From contig ML986638.1 in the NCBI GenBank assembly GCA_010094045.1, positions 176,396 to 240,395 on the forward strand: 64,000 nt of DNA, given 5' to 3'. Origin of the DNA: Lojkania enalia. Its lineage: Eukaryota; Ascomycota; Dothideomycetes; Pleosporales. Under the pieces are notes generated by a model. The model saw only the letters and a list, made by a program, of their open reading frames with translations, was not told the DNA's origin and did no database searches. The translations under genes and the position numbers were made by a program. Position 1 is the stretch's first letter; each line of letters starts with the position of its first letter. This document shows positions 49,201-62,100 of the stretch, one piece after another.

Positions 49201-52200
49201 CCAAGGCGTTATATGAGTATGAGCAGGGATGCAGAGCCTCGAATATCACTTTGCAAGCTGCCGGTATTGCTAGTTGGGCCTCAATATTGTCTGAGTATAC
49301 TGGAGAAACCACTGTTACTTTTGGAGTAGTACTGTCCGGACGCACCTTTGAAGCTGCAGACTCAGCCGCTTTCCCCTGTATCACCACTGTGCCATTTGTC
49401 TGCAGAGTGAGTGACGACAAGAAAAGGATGCTGAAGGATATCATGTATCTGAATGCCGAGATTCAACAATACCAGTTTGCGCCCTTGACTGAAGTCCAAA
49501 AGCAGATGGGCTTCCCCAACGAGCCTCTTTTTGACTCCATATTCGCTCTTCAAAAAACACCAGGGGACGAAGTTCCACATGGGTGTTGGACAGTAGTGGA
49601 TGAAAATGCAAGCATTGACTATCCCCTGTCAATCGAACTAGAGCCAAGGCGGGGGAGACTGGAGCTCCGGCTCACTTACTTACCGCACCTGGTAACTGGA
49701 GAGCAAGCTATTTTACTTCTTGACCAACTGGATCACCTTTTGGACCTCTTTATCTTCTCGGATTCACAGGGCCTCACTCCAGAGGTCTACGACGGAAATT
49801 TATACTCCATTACTCCTCCACAAGAGGTAACACTTCCTTCAAACGCGAAGCTCCTACATGAATTGGTTGAGATTTCCGTCAACTCTTGCCCCAGTTCTGT
49901 TGCTCTCGAGTTTGCTACCTCAATTCAAGCTAGAAAATACACTAGCAGGAAGTGGACTTACGCTGAGCTTCATGCAGAAGGAAACAGGGTAGCTAATTTG
50001 CTCATCTCCCACAAAGTCAAACCAGGGCAATTAGTTTGTGTTTGCTTCGACAAATGTCCGGAGGCCTCATTTGCTATGTTGGGGATACTCAAAGCTGGCT
50101 GCGCATTTGTGGCACTGGACCCGGGCGCACCGAGTGCGCGGAAAGCATTCATTGTAAAGGACTCGAATGCTAGAGTAGCGCTGTCATTGAAAGCATATTC
50201 GAGCGATCTTCCGATGGAGACTGGACTGAAGGTCTTGAACCTTGATGATCTAGATCTGCGATTCATCTCAACAGCTAAGCCTGCCCTAGAACGGCCTATT
50301 GATCCTCAAGATTGCAGTTATTGCCTTTATACTTCCGGAACTACTGGTACTCCAAAAGGCTGCGAGATCACCCATGAGAATGCCGTGCAGGCTATTTTGG
50401 CTTTCCAACGCCTGTTCGCAGGACACTGGAATGAGGAATCCAGATGGTTACAGTTCGCGTCTTTTCACTTTGATGTTTCCGTCTTGGAACAGTACTGGAG
50501 TTGGTCAGTAGGAATCTGCGTTGTCTCAGCACCTCGAGATATCATTTTTGAAGATCTTGCAACTTCAATTAGAACACTGAGTATTACCCATATCGATCTA
50601 ACACCTAGCTTGGCTCGCATATTGCATCCAGATGACGTACCAAGCCTCTGTAAGGGTGTTTTTATAACAGGTGGGGAGAGTCTTAAGCAGGAAATCCTTG
50701 ATGCTTGGGGCTCGAAAGGCGTGATCTACAATGGGTATGGACCAACCGAGACTACGATTGGGGTCACAATGTATCCCAGAGTCCCATTCAATGGAAAGCC
50801 CTCCAATATTGGCCCCCAATTCGATAACGTAGGGTCTTTCGTCCTAAAACCAGGGTCTGATATACCAGTCCTGAGAGGTGGGATTGGAGAGCTCTGCGTA
50901 TCTGGAAAACTTGTTGGGAAAGGTTACCTGAACAATGAAGAATTAACTAAGCAGCGTTTTCCATATATCCACCGCTTTGGCGAAAGAGTCTATCGAACTG
51001 GTGACCTAGTTCGGATTCTTCATGATAGTAGTTTTGACTTCATTGGACGAGCTGACGATCAGGTCAAGCTGCGTGGACAACGTCTTGAGATTGGGGAGAT
51101 AAACTCAGTCATCAAGCATTCGGGAGACAACATCTCCGACGTAGCTACTTTGGTGCTAAAGCACCCGAAGCAGCAAAAAAACCAGCTTGTATCCTTCTTG
51201 GTTCCGACACCGAAGGCAAATGGAAAGCCAAAGATTCTCCTCGAGATTAGGGAAGAATTGCGCAACGCGAAGGACAGTTGCCGAGCAAAATTGCCAGGAT
51301 ATATGGTTCCTACGCACTTTATTGCTCTCACTGCCTTACCATTGTCAGCAAACAATAAGGCCGATAGTAGAAGGCTCAAGGATATGTATGATGCCTTATC
51401 AATCACTGACTTGCAGCTCCTATCGAGGTTCTCAAGTAGCAAAGACGAACGATGGTCAATAGAAGAGCAAAAAATTCGCGTTGTTGTTTCGGAGGTGCTA
51501 AACGTCGATCAAAAAGACATTAGAAAAGAGTCGACATTCTTTGAGCTAGGTTTAGATTCATTGTCGGCCATTGGACTCTCAAAAGCACTGAAAGAGGCTG
51601 GATTCTCGAAAGCGAAGGCATCCATTATCATGAAGCATACATCTATTGATAGGCTGGCGAAGGTTTTCATGAGAAACTCCGTTACCGATGATCGAGGGAC
51701 GATCATTGCGTCCCAGCAAGCCATTGCAGCGGTTCAGCATCGCCATAGACGACTTGTTGCGGAACTGCTTTGCTTGGACAACCGAGGTATTGAGGCACTT
51801 GCGCCATGCACACCTCTGCAGCAAGGCATGATCGCGAGATCCCTTGAGAAGGAACATGGACTCTATTTCAACTCTTTCCATTTCCGCCTCGCTGAAGGCA
51901 TAAATGAGGATACGTTGCGGACCTCTTGGGAACATGCGTTTGACAATATTCCGATCTTACGGACGGCATTTGCAAACACTGAAGATGGTTACGTTCAGGC
52001 TGTGCTTCGTAGGAGGCGATTACCCTGGCAATCGCACGTCCTTCCAGAGAGCGAGACTATGGATACCTACCTGGACAGATTGAGGCGTGAATGGTGTCAA
52101 CAGAATGGATCGGTGCTTGGGAAGCCTTTTGAAGTAATACTGGTGTCATCTCCGGAATCTAGATTGCTCACGGTCCACATGTTCCATGCGCTTTATGATG

Positions 52201-55200
52201 GTAACAGCATTGGTTTAATCTTTAGGGCTTTTCTGGACATATACAATGGGCGCTGGGACAAAGGAGCTGGCCCATATTTTCTTTCTGTACTCCCATACGG
52301 ACCTCTACGGATACAACCAGGTGCGGAGGACTTCTGGGGAACTCAGCTAGCAGGCGACACGTTTCGACCTTTCCCATCCTTGGGGAAAAAACCAGCAAAT
52401 ACTTCAGCATCCGTAATACGAGATTTAAAAGGCCTATCTGAATACGAAACTGTGCGAAGGCGACTGAGTGTCACCCAACAAGCTATCGCACAAGCTTGCT
52501 GGACGAGGGTGCTGCACAAGTACACTAAAGGGGACGTCACTCTGGGAATAGTCGTCTCTGGCCGTAGTGTGGACTTCAAGGACGTCGATAATGTTATTGG
52601 GCCATTGTTCAACACAATTCCGTATCGTTATCGGCCCCGACAGCGTGAGTCCTGGGGAGCAGTAATCCAGAGAACGCATGCTTTCAACGTTGAAGCGTAC
52701 CCATTCCAGCACACCCCACTAAGAAATATCACAAAATGGTGCAAGCGAAGTCTTGCCCAGCCATTGTTTGACAACCTTTTCGCCTATCAAGTCTCGAAGA
52801 CTGAAAACGACTGGGCGAAGAATGGTGTTTGGGAGTTAATCGACGGAGGTGCTGAAGCGGATTACCCTCTTGCCATCGAGATCGAACAAACTGGGTCTGA
52901 TTGTTTGAAGCTGACACTGGTAACGCAAAATCATATATCAGATGAAGAGATATCGGGTCAGCTGCTGGACGAGTTTGAAGTGAATTTGAAGACAGCATTG
53001 GCGGATCCGGATGCGATAATAGAGACACTCGATGTGAATAGTGATGAGATTCGGGATTCTTTCGATACTGTCGACCAAAAATTAGGCAATATTAGCACGG
53101 ATGGTATGGGAGATTTTGAATGGTCGTACAACGCAAAAGTCATCAGAGAAGAGATCGCTATCCTATGTGGTATCGAAACCAAGGATATTGGTGCGACGAC
53201 ATCGATTTTGGAACTAGGCCTGGATAGTGTTGATGCCATAAGACTATCCTCAAAGCTCAACCACCGCGGTATTGAGCTTCCTGTTAGTGACATATTGCGG
53301 GGCCTCACAATAGCAAACATGTCGAAGAGTATCTCGACAAAGAGAAACGGCTGGAAGCAACAACCTTCAGATATGATATTCAAATCTCATAAGCGACGAT
53401 TAGAAATATTCTTGCAACGCCGTCAAAATACAACTGACGACATTGAAGCGATACTTCCGCTGACTCCGTTGCAGGAGGGAATGTTTGCCGAGATGGTCTC
53501 TTCAAATTTTACGAGATATTATAACCATGATGTCTTGAGGCTGGCTCCCGATACTGACCTCCAAAGGTTACAGCAGGCTTGGATGACCGTGGTTGAGGGG
53601 TCGCCAATTCTACGAACTTCCATCATTGAGATAGATGATCCGTCCATCGACTTCTCTTTCGCGCAGGTCGTTCATCGAGCCCCTCATGACTTCTGGATAG
53701 ACAACTATAGCGATGAGCTCGACTTTTCCCGAGTGATGGACTCCATTCGCGACGATGCAGCAAGGATGAATCGACGATACCGATTGTTCCATATCCATGT
53801 CGTTAAGTCTCAGGGGAGCGCCTACCTCATATTATCCATTACTCACGCTTTGTACGATGGATGGTCCCTTGCCCTATTACATCATGACGTCCATTGTGCA
53901 TATGTGAACCAATTTACGCCGCGTCCAAATTATGAATATGCATTATGTAATATCCTCACAATGACAGGCGCGGATGCCGTGTCTTTCTGGCGCGATTACC
54001 TGACAGGCGCCAACCCATCTCTCTTCCTCCGCCGGAGCGATAACGGCAATTGGGACTCTACAATAGTACATCGGGCGGAGCGAGTTAGTCAATTACAGCC
54101 ACCGTTGATCACGTCTTTCGCCAAAGAGAACAATATTACTTTCCAAGCATTAGTACAAACGGCATACGCCCTCGTTCTAGCTTCAACTATTGGATCTCTC
54201 GATGTCACCTTTGGCTCGGTGCTGTCAGGTCGCGACAATGATACGATATCCGAGATGCTATTCCCAACAATGAACACAGTCGCTATTCGTACCATCATCC
54301 ATGGTACGAGGAGAGAGATGTTGAACTACGTGCAAGAAAACCTCAGCCAAATCAAGAAGTGGCAGCATTTTCCTTTGCGGAAAGCTTTAACTCTGGCTGG
54401 GGTGCAAGGAAGGTCCTTCGAAAGCCTCTTCATTTATCAGGGAAGAACGAAACAGGGATTGGGAAAGAACCGGTCGCTTTATGAGAGCGTGGGAGGTCAT
54501 AGCAATCTCGAGTATCCAGTCTGCGTGGAGGTAGAGGTTGTGGATGAAGAGTTGATATGGCGGTGTTCTGTAAGAGATGATGTTTTCGATATGGCTGAGA
54601 CGCAGGACTTGCTCACAATTTTGGACAACATGTTGAGAGATATCATTGAGGACCCTGGGACTCCTACTATTGAGGTCACAGAGCAAGGCATCTCGATTCG
54701 CGGTCTCCCGGCATTTAGGAATGACATTAGTCGAAATGGTAATGACCAAATTATGGAAAAGGATGACAAGGCACCCATTCACTCAGAGTCTGGTATTGCA
54801 AAGGTTATACGCGAGGTCCTAGCTGTTGTCTCCAAGAACCAAGAAGGGGATATTTCAGACGGCATGACAATATTCCACATCGGACTCGATTCGATTAGTG
54901 CGATCAAAGTCTCCTCGCTTCTTCGTAAACGTGGGGTCATCCTTAGTGTCGGCGAGATGCTAAAAGCCGGCACTGTCCAGAAGATGGCGGAGGTCGTCAA
55001 CAAGCGAGAGCCTAGTACCGATAGTAGCAAAGAAATTAGCGATTCAATCGCTGGGGAAGTTCTGCAGAGCATCGATCGATTTAATATCCTTCGCAAAGCC
55101 AGAATTGGGGAGGATGACGTTGAGCAGATTCTGCCTGCTACTGCTGGTCAAGTTTACATGCTGTCAGCATGGATAAACTCTAACGGAACTGCTTTTTATC

Positions 55201-56480
55201 CTGAATTCCGCTATCGACTTGAAGGCAAGATAACTTTCGAGGAGCTTAAAATGTCGTGGCATGCTTTGGTTTCAGCTAGGCCTATTCTCAGAACTTGCTT
55301 CATATCCACGAAAGATAATAGCATTCCGTATGTGCAGGTTGTCCTTCGCAAGATGGAAGGTAGCCTTGCAAATATCACTGGGTCGAATCAGAATCCTAGG
55401 CTGGAAGATGTCGATAATGGCATATGGAAGCAGCCGTATGCTTACCTCTTCGCTGCTCAAACGGCGGCTGGCTGGAATCTGAAATTAAATATCCACCACG
55501 CCCTCTATGATGGAGTTAGCCTCCCTCTTCTCATGAAGGATTTCCAAAATCTTTGTAATGATACTAGCTTTTCACCTGAACCGGACCCATTTTTCAAATT
55601 CATCGCTACCAGCTCAACCCCAGCAGCAATCGAGCAGCGCAAATCCTTCTGGTCCAAGTACCTTGACGGAATTTACCAAAATCACTTTCCTCAACCTACT
55701 TTGTCACCAGCTTTGAAGACGAATGTTTTCAAACCAGGACTCCTCCCCTCCATCTCAACACTTGAACGGATTTCCCGAAAGCAGGGACTATCAACACAAT
55801 CGCTCTTCCTCGCCATTTACGCTAAACTCTATGCCTGCATCGTCTCTACACCTCTCGCCGAAGACGTTGTCATCGGCGTCTACCTAGCAAACCGTTCCCA
55901 TCCTATACTACACGTCTCCCAGGCCGCTATCCCTACATTGAATCTAGTACCCCTCCGCGTCTCGAAGCCGCTACGAACGGATGTCCTAGATATTGCTGCT
56001 CAGATCCAGTATGATATTCACGATATCGGGAATCCGGGGAACTCTGTTATCAGTCTTTATGAGATTGATCAGTGGTTGGGAATCAAAATCGATACATTTG
56101 TCAACTTTTTGAAATTGCCAGAGGGTGAAAATAGCGTCCATGGCTCCGAGAAGAAGATTAGTATCAAGCAGAAGGAAGAATGGGAGGGGGAAGTTAGTCG
56201 TACCACGGAGCTTGAGCAAAAGGCGTTTAAGGCGCTAGAGGAGTTCGTGAATGAAGAGGTTTCGAAGAGTTATTTGGTGAGTTGTGCCTTTCTAATAAGT
56301 TTCTGGTTACTTGCTGATGAGGGATAGTTTTCTATTGATGTTGAGGCTACTGTTAGGAAGGGAGCGCTGGATGTTGGAGTCTTTGCACCGAGCGAGGTGC
56401 TAGAGTTGGGGAGTGCAGAAAAACTGATTGGGGATTTGAAGAGGGGGTTGGAGGGGTTGAGTGATATGGAAGAGAAATGA
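40263..56480 (+). CDS. NPS2: Ferrichrome-type siderophore nonribosomal peptide synthetase, 5,388 aa (four A domains)
   Basis: Join 40263..56276, 56328..56480. One 16-kb exon is followed by a 51-nt intron (GTGAGT...GGATAG) and a 50-codon last exon. The ATG at 40263 is the first in frame after an upstream stop. Order, with rough residues of key motifs: A1 (25-520), T1 (Ser about 572), C1 (HHALYDG 765), A2 (1085-1590), T2 (1632), C2 (HHALYDA 1837), A3 (2150-2640), T3 (2687), C3 (LHALFDA 2894), A4 (3195-3720), T4 (3762), C4 (FHALYDG 3976), T5 (4318), C5 (THALYDG 4528), T6 (4874), C6 (HHALYDG 5078). There is no thioesterase or reductase; the last C domain probably closes the ring. A-T-C repeats ending in T-C-T-C are the signature of ferrichrome/ferricrocin synthetases, and four A domains fit the NPS2 branch rather than three-A SidC. 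The expected product is a cyclic hexapeptide with three N5-acyl-N5-hydroxyornithines. SidA is next door. Confidence 0.93.
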
Positions 56481-57120
56481 TGGCCCGCGGGGAGGGAGTG
56501 GGGGGTGGTTCTAGAGATTCGGTATATAGGATCCAGGCCCATCGGAATGGGGAGTTCAGGTGTCATGGTTTGGCAGGTGCGACTTATCACATTGCTCTCG
56601 TGATGATCTGTGGATCCAAGGTCTTATTAGTCTTGCCACGTGAATACCAGTTTTGGGATACCTAGATAGTTTCCTAATTGATCACGGCCTTTGCGTAGAA
56701 TCTATTCATCGAGCTTCCTAAGCTTTCAACACAATTTCTTCTCTTGAGCAACACATATTCTCACACTAGTCGCGCGAAAGTTCCCATTTTACGATATAGA
56801 TATATCTTGTTACCGACCCAAATTGATCTTTGTAAGGTATTAGGACAGATGAGGAGAAGTGCATTAATTGACATCTATAGAGAATTGAGTTTATTTATAC
56901 TGTCTGTCCTAGTATCACATGATTCCAGGGCTAGTCCTTAATAGGGATCATGCCATATCTATAACCTTCTAGTATCAGAGCTGTGCTCTAACAGAGCTGC
57001 AATCATAGAAAACAATTTCTTTCGTTACTTGCGCGCAATGACTCTAACTGATATTGAGTATGTTCATCAAAAATTAAGTCGCCGATAATAGAAATATTGA
57101 AGTTCTAGGGTGACTTCGAT
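56481..57120. other. Intergenic, 640 bp between convergent genes
   Basis: 3' flanks of the NRPS and of the HeLo-pseudokinase gene. The stretch 56690-57110 is AT-rich without open frames. No repeat or RNA gene was recognised. Confidence 0.5.
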
Positions 57121-58854
57121 TCATGCGCGGCATTTGTGTAGCTCCCACACAACATTAAACCAGAAGCCTTCACCGGCATCATCTACATCGATTCCTCTCA
57201 AAAGTCCCACTATGACGGAGCTATATATGTCTCCTATATCTTGTTTTAGCTCCTCGGCATGTTGTATGAGCCTATCACTCCAGTCGTCGCCTTTTAACTT
57301 TGGGCCGACAGCGCTCTTGATATCAGCCAAGAGCCTCCAATGCGCTATCTCCATCAAAAGGCAACCCAGCTGATACTGATCGAATGTTTCGCAGTACCGG
57401 GCACCTCGGAGGTAGTCTGGATGATGATAGAGTGAAGTGTCTTGCAGCATTGATATCATAGCCTCGGTCTGCTCCTCCGTAGCGTTGCGCCGAGAGTGCG
57501 CCCAGCCGAGTATATAAGGATCATCAATCTCCGTGTCTTGGTAGTTTATAAACACAATATTCTCAGGTCTTATCCCCTTATGCAACCATCCGCAATTATG
57601 TATAGATCCCACAGCTTGTGCGATTCGTGCAGCTAGACGGAATCGGTCCCCTAGCGGAGGCTTGCGAAACTGTCTACGTCTCCATTGCTGGTTGACCACC
57701 GACGATTCTGGCAGGGTCAATAATTCGCGTAAAGTCCGAATCCTTAGTTTCCTGCCTATTTCTGTGCACTTTGAAGATGGCATCTCGTACAGGAGTGCAA
57801 GACGCGATCGCAACCCTTCGTGGTCCTTATCATCTTTGATATATCCAGCAGCTCGAAACACGGAAGAGCCATTGGGAGCCGCTTTGAGAATGGACACTAC
57901 GGAGTTGATCCTATTGATTGCATCCGATGTTGATACCTTTGCGGTATTAAATACTTTCCATTCGAGAAGCATTGTGCGCTTCACATTTTGAATTTCAAGG
58001 TTGACGATGGTTCGTTCTCCCAGTGGTGATCTTGCCAAATTCTCAAACTCGGGGAAATTCTTGCTTGGAATCTCATGATTTATAGATCCTGATTCAGCAG
58101 CTTCAACCCTCCAAGCAGTGATTCGTGCATCAATTTCAGCTCGCATAATCGGCAATGCAGAAGCAACTGACTTATACCCTTCCATTGATGCTATACGTGA
58201 TTCCAAAGCCTCCATATGAGACGGGAGTGGTACTAACCGAATGAGGGCTTCTTGAGCTACTTGTAGCGCTTGTGGATGGGCAAATTTGTCCAATTGATCG
58301 TTGCAGGAGGACAGAGTGATAATATACTGCTGTAGCTGCTTAAGATCGTGGATTGCCCAGAGAAATTTTCTGGATAAGCTAGCATCTTTCTTGATGGATT
58401 GTTGGCGTTTATCTTTTCGTTTGTTCTCGGATACTATAGCCGGAGACATAAGTGAAGAATCCGTTCGCGATGGTCCCCGAGTCCCAGTTTGGTTGTCGGA
58501 CTGTCGTAAGACATTTTGCTGCGTTTCTTTTATGTTCATCTCCAAGCTAAGCTTCTTGCCTAGCTTTTTGATTTCTTCACAGGTAGTTTGAATGTTTCCA
58601 AGAATTCGCTTCACCGCTTCCTGGACCTCCTGGATACTGAATTGGTTTTCCTCAGTAAGGCCATGCAGCATTTGCCAGGCGGAAAACCGAGCATTCTCGA
58701 TGTAGAATTGATCTTCAAGGTATCGTGCATCTTTTCCGACATTGCTCATAGAACTGATGATGCCCCGACAGTACCTGTAAGCAGCAGCACAGGCCGAAAC
58801 ATAGCCGACAAAACCTTCTAGGCTAGCGATACTCGAGGCTAAGAAAAGAGACAT
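57121..58854 (-). CDS. HeLo-like domain protein with C-terminal pseudokinase, 577 aa
   Basis: Single exon. Residues 1-220 look like a HeLo-type helical domain: a short apolar N-terminal helix (MSLFLASSIASLEGFVGYVSA), then LEDQFYIENARFSAWQ, which fits the L..[DE]....AR[LF]..W pattern of HeLo helices, then charged helices and a basic linker. Residues about 270-577 align to a protein kinase: RLAARIAQAVGSIHNCGWLH, then KGIRPENIVFI where HRDLKPEN is expected (about 424), then ILGWAH where DFG is expected (about 448), then YCETFDQYQLGCLLMEIA. The catalytic Asp and DFG Asp are missing and no glycine loop is seen, so it is a pseudokinase. HeLo domains (HET-S and relatives) act in fungal regulated cell death at membranes; the role here is inferred. 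It is divergent from the kinase-ankyrin gene over 325 bp. Confidence 0.75.
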   Translation of the reverse strand: MSLFLASSIASLEGFVGYVSACAAAYRYCRGIISSMSNVGKDARYLEDQFYIENARFSAWQMLHGLTEENQFSIQEVQEAVKRILGNIQTTCEEIKKLGKKLSLEMNIKETQQNVLRQSDNQTGTRGPSRTDSSLMSPAIVSENKRKDKRQQSIKKDASLSRKFLWAIHDLKQLQQYIITLSSCNDQLDKFAHPQALQVAQEALIRLVPLPSHMEALESRIASMEGYKSVASALPIMRAEIDARITAWRVEAAESGSINHEIPSKNFPEFENLARSPLGERTIVNLEIQNVKRTMLLEWKVFNTAKVSTSDAINRINSVVSILKAAPNGSSVFRAAGYIKDDKDHEGLRSRLALLYEMPSSKCTEIGRKLRIRTLRELLTLPESSVVNQQWRRRQFRKPPLGDRFRLAARIAQAVGSIHNCGWLHKGIRPENIVFINYQDTEIDDPYILGWAHSRRNATEEQTEAMISMLQDTSLYHHPDYLRGARYCETFDQYQLGCLLMEIAHWRLLADIKSAVGPKLKGDDWSDRLIQHAEELKQDIGDIYSSVIVGLLRGIDVDDAGEGFWFNVVWELHKCRA

Positions 58855-59179
58855 TTCGCTTTCAAGTCTGATTGCGTTATTGACCGAAGGTGTGATAGAG
58901 TGGGCATGAAGACTTTGCGCCTAGGCGGAATTTATGGCTGAGCTGACGAATGCCTGCAGCATGCTGGCCGAATTTGGTGGTGGCTGCATCAAGTGGCGGC
59001 CTGCAATCAGTGAGGACTCATACTTAACCACCAGACACACTAATCATGGCTGCAAATTGAATAACCCCCCTTCTGTCCAGGATTCGAGTACTGAATGACT
59101 AGAAAATATTAATTTTGATATTAGCTTTCATATTAGCTCCAAGGGCCAGCAACATATACTCTTTAGCTCGTTTATAATA
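58855..59179. promoter_or_regulatory. Shared divergent promoter of the HeLo-pseudokinase and kinase-ankyrin genes
   Basis: 325 bp between two head-to-head start codons with no gene inside. Such a short shared gap suggests co-regulation. No specific factor site was recognised. Confidence 0.5.
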
Positions 59180-62100
59180 ATGAATTCTCTTTCGCAGTGG
59201 GCTGAAGTCACCCGTTCAGCCTTCCCCGCTCAGCAGAGCCACCATGATCCATTCAACGACTTCCTCGGAATCATAGACATCGACTTCCTGGCAGCATGCG
59301 AGTACACAAATTTTCGTATCCATGGGACTAATGTCGGTATGAGAATTCCTCCAGCAGACGGCCATGCACTAGGCCAAGGTGGAACCTACTTTGTCCGTCG
59401 CGTTGCGTATGACTCGAGCCTTCACCGTATTGCCGCCCTCGGTGAACTTTGGAAAGATCCGAAGCCCTCTTTTGCGGTGCTGAAACAAGAGTCTATCGAT
59501 GATAACGACAGCATCGTGAATATAAAAGATATTGATCATATGAGATCCGCGATGCTCGAAATGAGGATTCTTCGCCATGCACCTGTTCATGAGCATCCCA
59601 ATATCATTGGATTGTACCAAATGCGATGGGATGTCCATGACGACTTCAGACTGGTATCACCCAGTGTTGTGATGGAGTATGGTCACTTTGGTACTTTGGC
59701 TGACTTTCAAGACCATGAATTTCTATCGTTAAATTGGTCTTCTAAAAAAGGCCTATGCCTTGATGTTGCTCAAGGGCTACAGTTCCTCCATGAATGCGGC
59801 ATTATTCATGGGGATATCAAGACTGAGTATGCAAGATCACCAAACGCAGCATCCCCGCCCGCACTAATCTGCCAGGAATGTTTTAATCTGCAAGCATCCC
59901 CAAGAGGGTTATATCGCAAAGTTATCCGACTTTGGTAGGTAGAAGGGGACCTTTGAACAAGAATGTCCCTTACGCGAACAGGTTCTTCCTTGATCGACAC
60001 TTTTGATACCAGTTCAATACGGAAAGTATTCGGCACTCCTGGTTGGGCAGCTCCTGAAAGCCACCTCGAATTGGATCCTTTAGGTCTCCGAAAGCTAGAT
60101 GTATATTCCTTTGGCCTCCTAGCTTGGGCTGTTACGCTCAATGGCGTAAAACCGTGGGCGATGCTTGCAAAAGGCCCGGAAGGAGTGGTCGAAGTACGTA
60201 ATGTTGGGAACTCCACTAGGTTGCAGTCGGATGTTACTTACATGGAGTTTGATAAGCTCAAGGCTACTAAGCCCACCGACAGGGTCCTCAATTTGGCGAG
60301 AGAGACTCTTGTAGGGCGGCATCAGGGAGATATAGACTCCAACACTGTAGATGTCGTGCTTAGTCGAGCTTTACAGGGTGACCCTAATCTACGAGCTTCA
60401 GATTTCAAGGAAATTATATCAATTTTGCAGGATCGTGGGAGCGGGAGAATGTAAGTTTAGAGGAGTTATATATTTATCTAAGCTAACTCGTGAATAGGCA
60501 CTCTTTAAACACGAACGCCCTCTTGCCACAGCCTTTACAATATGGCGATTTCGGCCTAACATCTCCTCTGGTAGGTGTTCCCACAAATTCTTTACTCAAG
60601 GGTGTTCCTAACGTATACTAGCTACCATGGTATATTTTCACTCTCAACACTTGCCCAGCTTCATTCCGACGACTCATTTGTACTGAGATTCAACGAGTCA
60701 TAGCAAAGGTTCATGATGAGAAACCCCGGGAAGCGCAACTAAAGCTGGCTCTCGCTATATGCCATATTCAGAATTTTGCCCCGGAACCAAATTTGCAATA
60801 CGCAACTGAAATTATCTACCAAAGTGCTAGAGCTGGTAATGTGAAAGCTCAGCACATGTGTAAAGCTTGTTTTGATTCTTGCGGTCGGCCGTACCCATTT
60901 GAGCTAGAAGGTTGGCTTACTGACGGCATACGTAGAGGGTCTGCGTTGGCTAGACGCAGCCTAGAAGCGCTGAATCCGATCCTACTCAGGAGCGTAGATG
61001 ACGATATCTTGGAATCGAGGCAGCGACTTGGAGATCGCTGGTTGCGAGAGATACGATTCTCAGGTTCCAAGGGAATAAACCCGAAACAGCTCGTTATCGA
61101 CGATCTGGATGAAATCTTCAAGTTCTTCGCTACACGAGACGGCGTGACGCCTCTGCATTTAGCATCACTGACCGGGAACGTGCCACTGCTCCGGGCGTTG
61201 CTAAATGAGAGTGTTGAGGCACGGAACGCTTACGGCGAGACACCGCTGCACTATGCTTGCATTAGTAGATCAACGACAATCATTCGTGTTTTGTGTGAGG
61301 AGGGATCTAACGTGAATTCAAAATCTGACATGGGCGCCACGCCGATCCATTTTGCCGTCCTAGCATTTGCGCCTAGGGATGCTATCCAAGTGCTCTGTGA
61401 TTTCGAGTCCGACTTGAGAATCTCATCTACTTCTATTGACTCTCTATCAGAATCTTTATTTTCGGATTATTACTTTAGACTCATCGGCACCCCACTCTAC
61501 TGGGCGACTGCGACCGAGAACATCGATGCCGTAGACGCTCTACTTGACAACGGGTCCGATCCTTGGAGCGGCGATCCAAAATCGTCAAACCCTCCAGCCT
61601 GGCAACTTGCTTTTTCAAATCGCTCTATGGATATAATCCAGCTTATAATCTCTTCGTCAAAGAAATTCCATAGGTCATATCCTGGATTTGATGAGATTGT
61701 TCCGCATTTGGGTGACAAACTGACGACTCCCCTCCGGCTTATGCTCCATGGATCGACGTCAAGGAGAGAACTTGTCCAGAAAGTTAGCCTCCTACTATGC
61801 CGAGATACTGAGGTCAATGAAATAGGGGTTCTCGTTGAATGCATAGATGTGCAACTGTTTCCAGAAGATGTAACCTCTCTTGTTGAGGGCATAATTATCA
61901 AGAGAGATCTCCAGCCAGGGACAGACTATGGGGTGTATAGATATCGGAATTTCAACACTGATAACATCACTGTTGTACCGATTAGCCTGGAATCGTTGTT
62001 GTCAATTGCTCTCTTTTGTGGTTCTGTCGAGATAGTGAGGGTGCTTCTTAAGCACATTGGAAATATAGGCTCGACCATGGCCCCTCAACAGCCATATTTC

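Noticed and set aside
59935..59961. A 23-nt intron or a frameshift after the DFG motif of the kinase-ankyrin gene
   Set aside because: A canonical 47-nt intron (GTAGGT at 59935 to AACAG at 59981) keeps frame and restores DFGSSLIDTF, so neither a tiny intron nor a mutation is needed.
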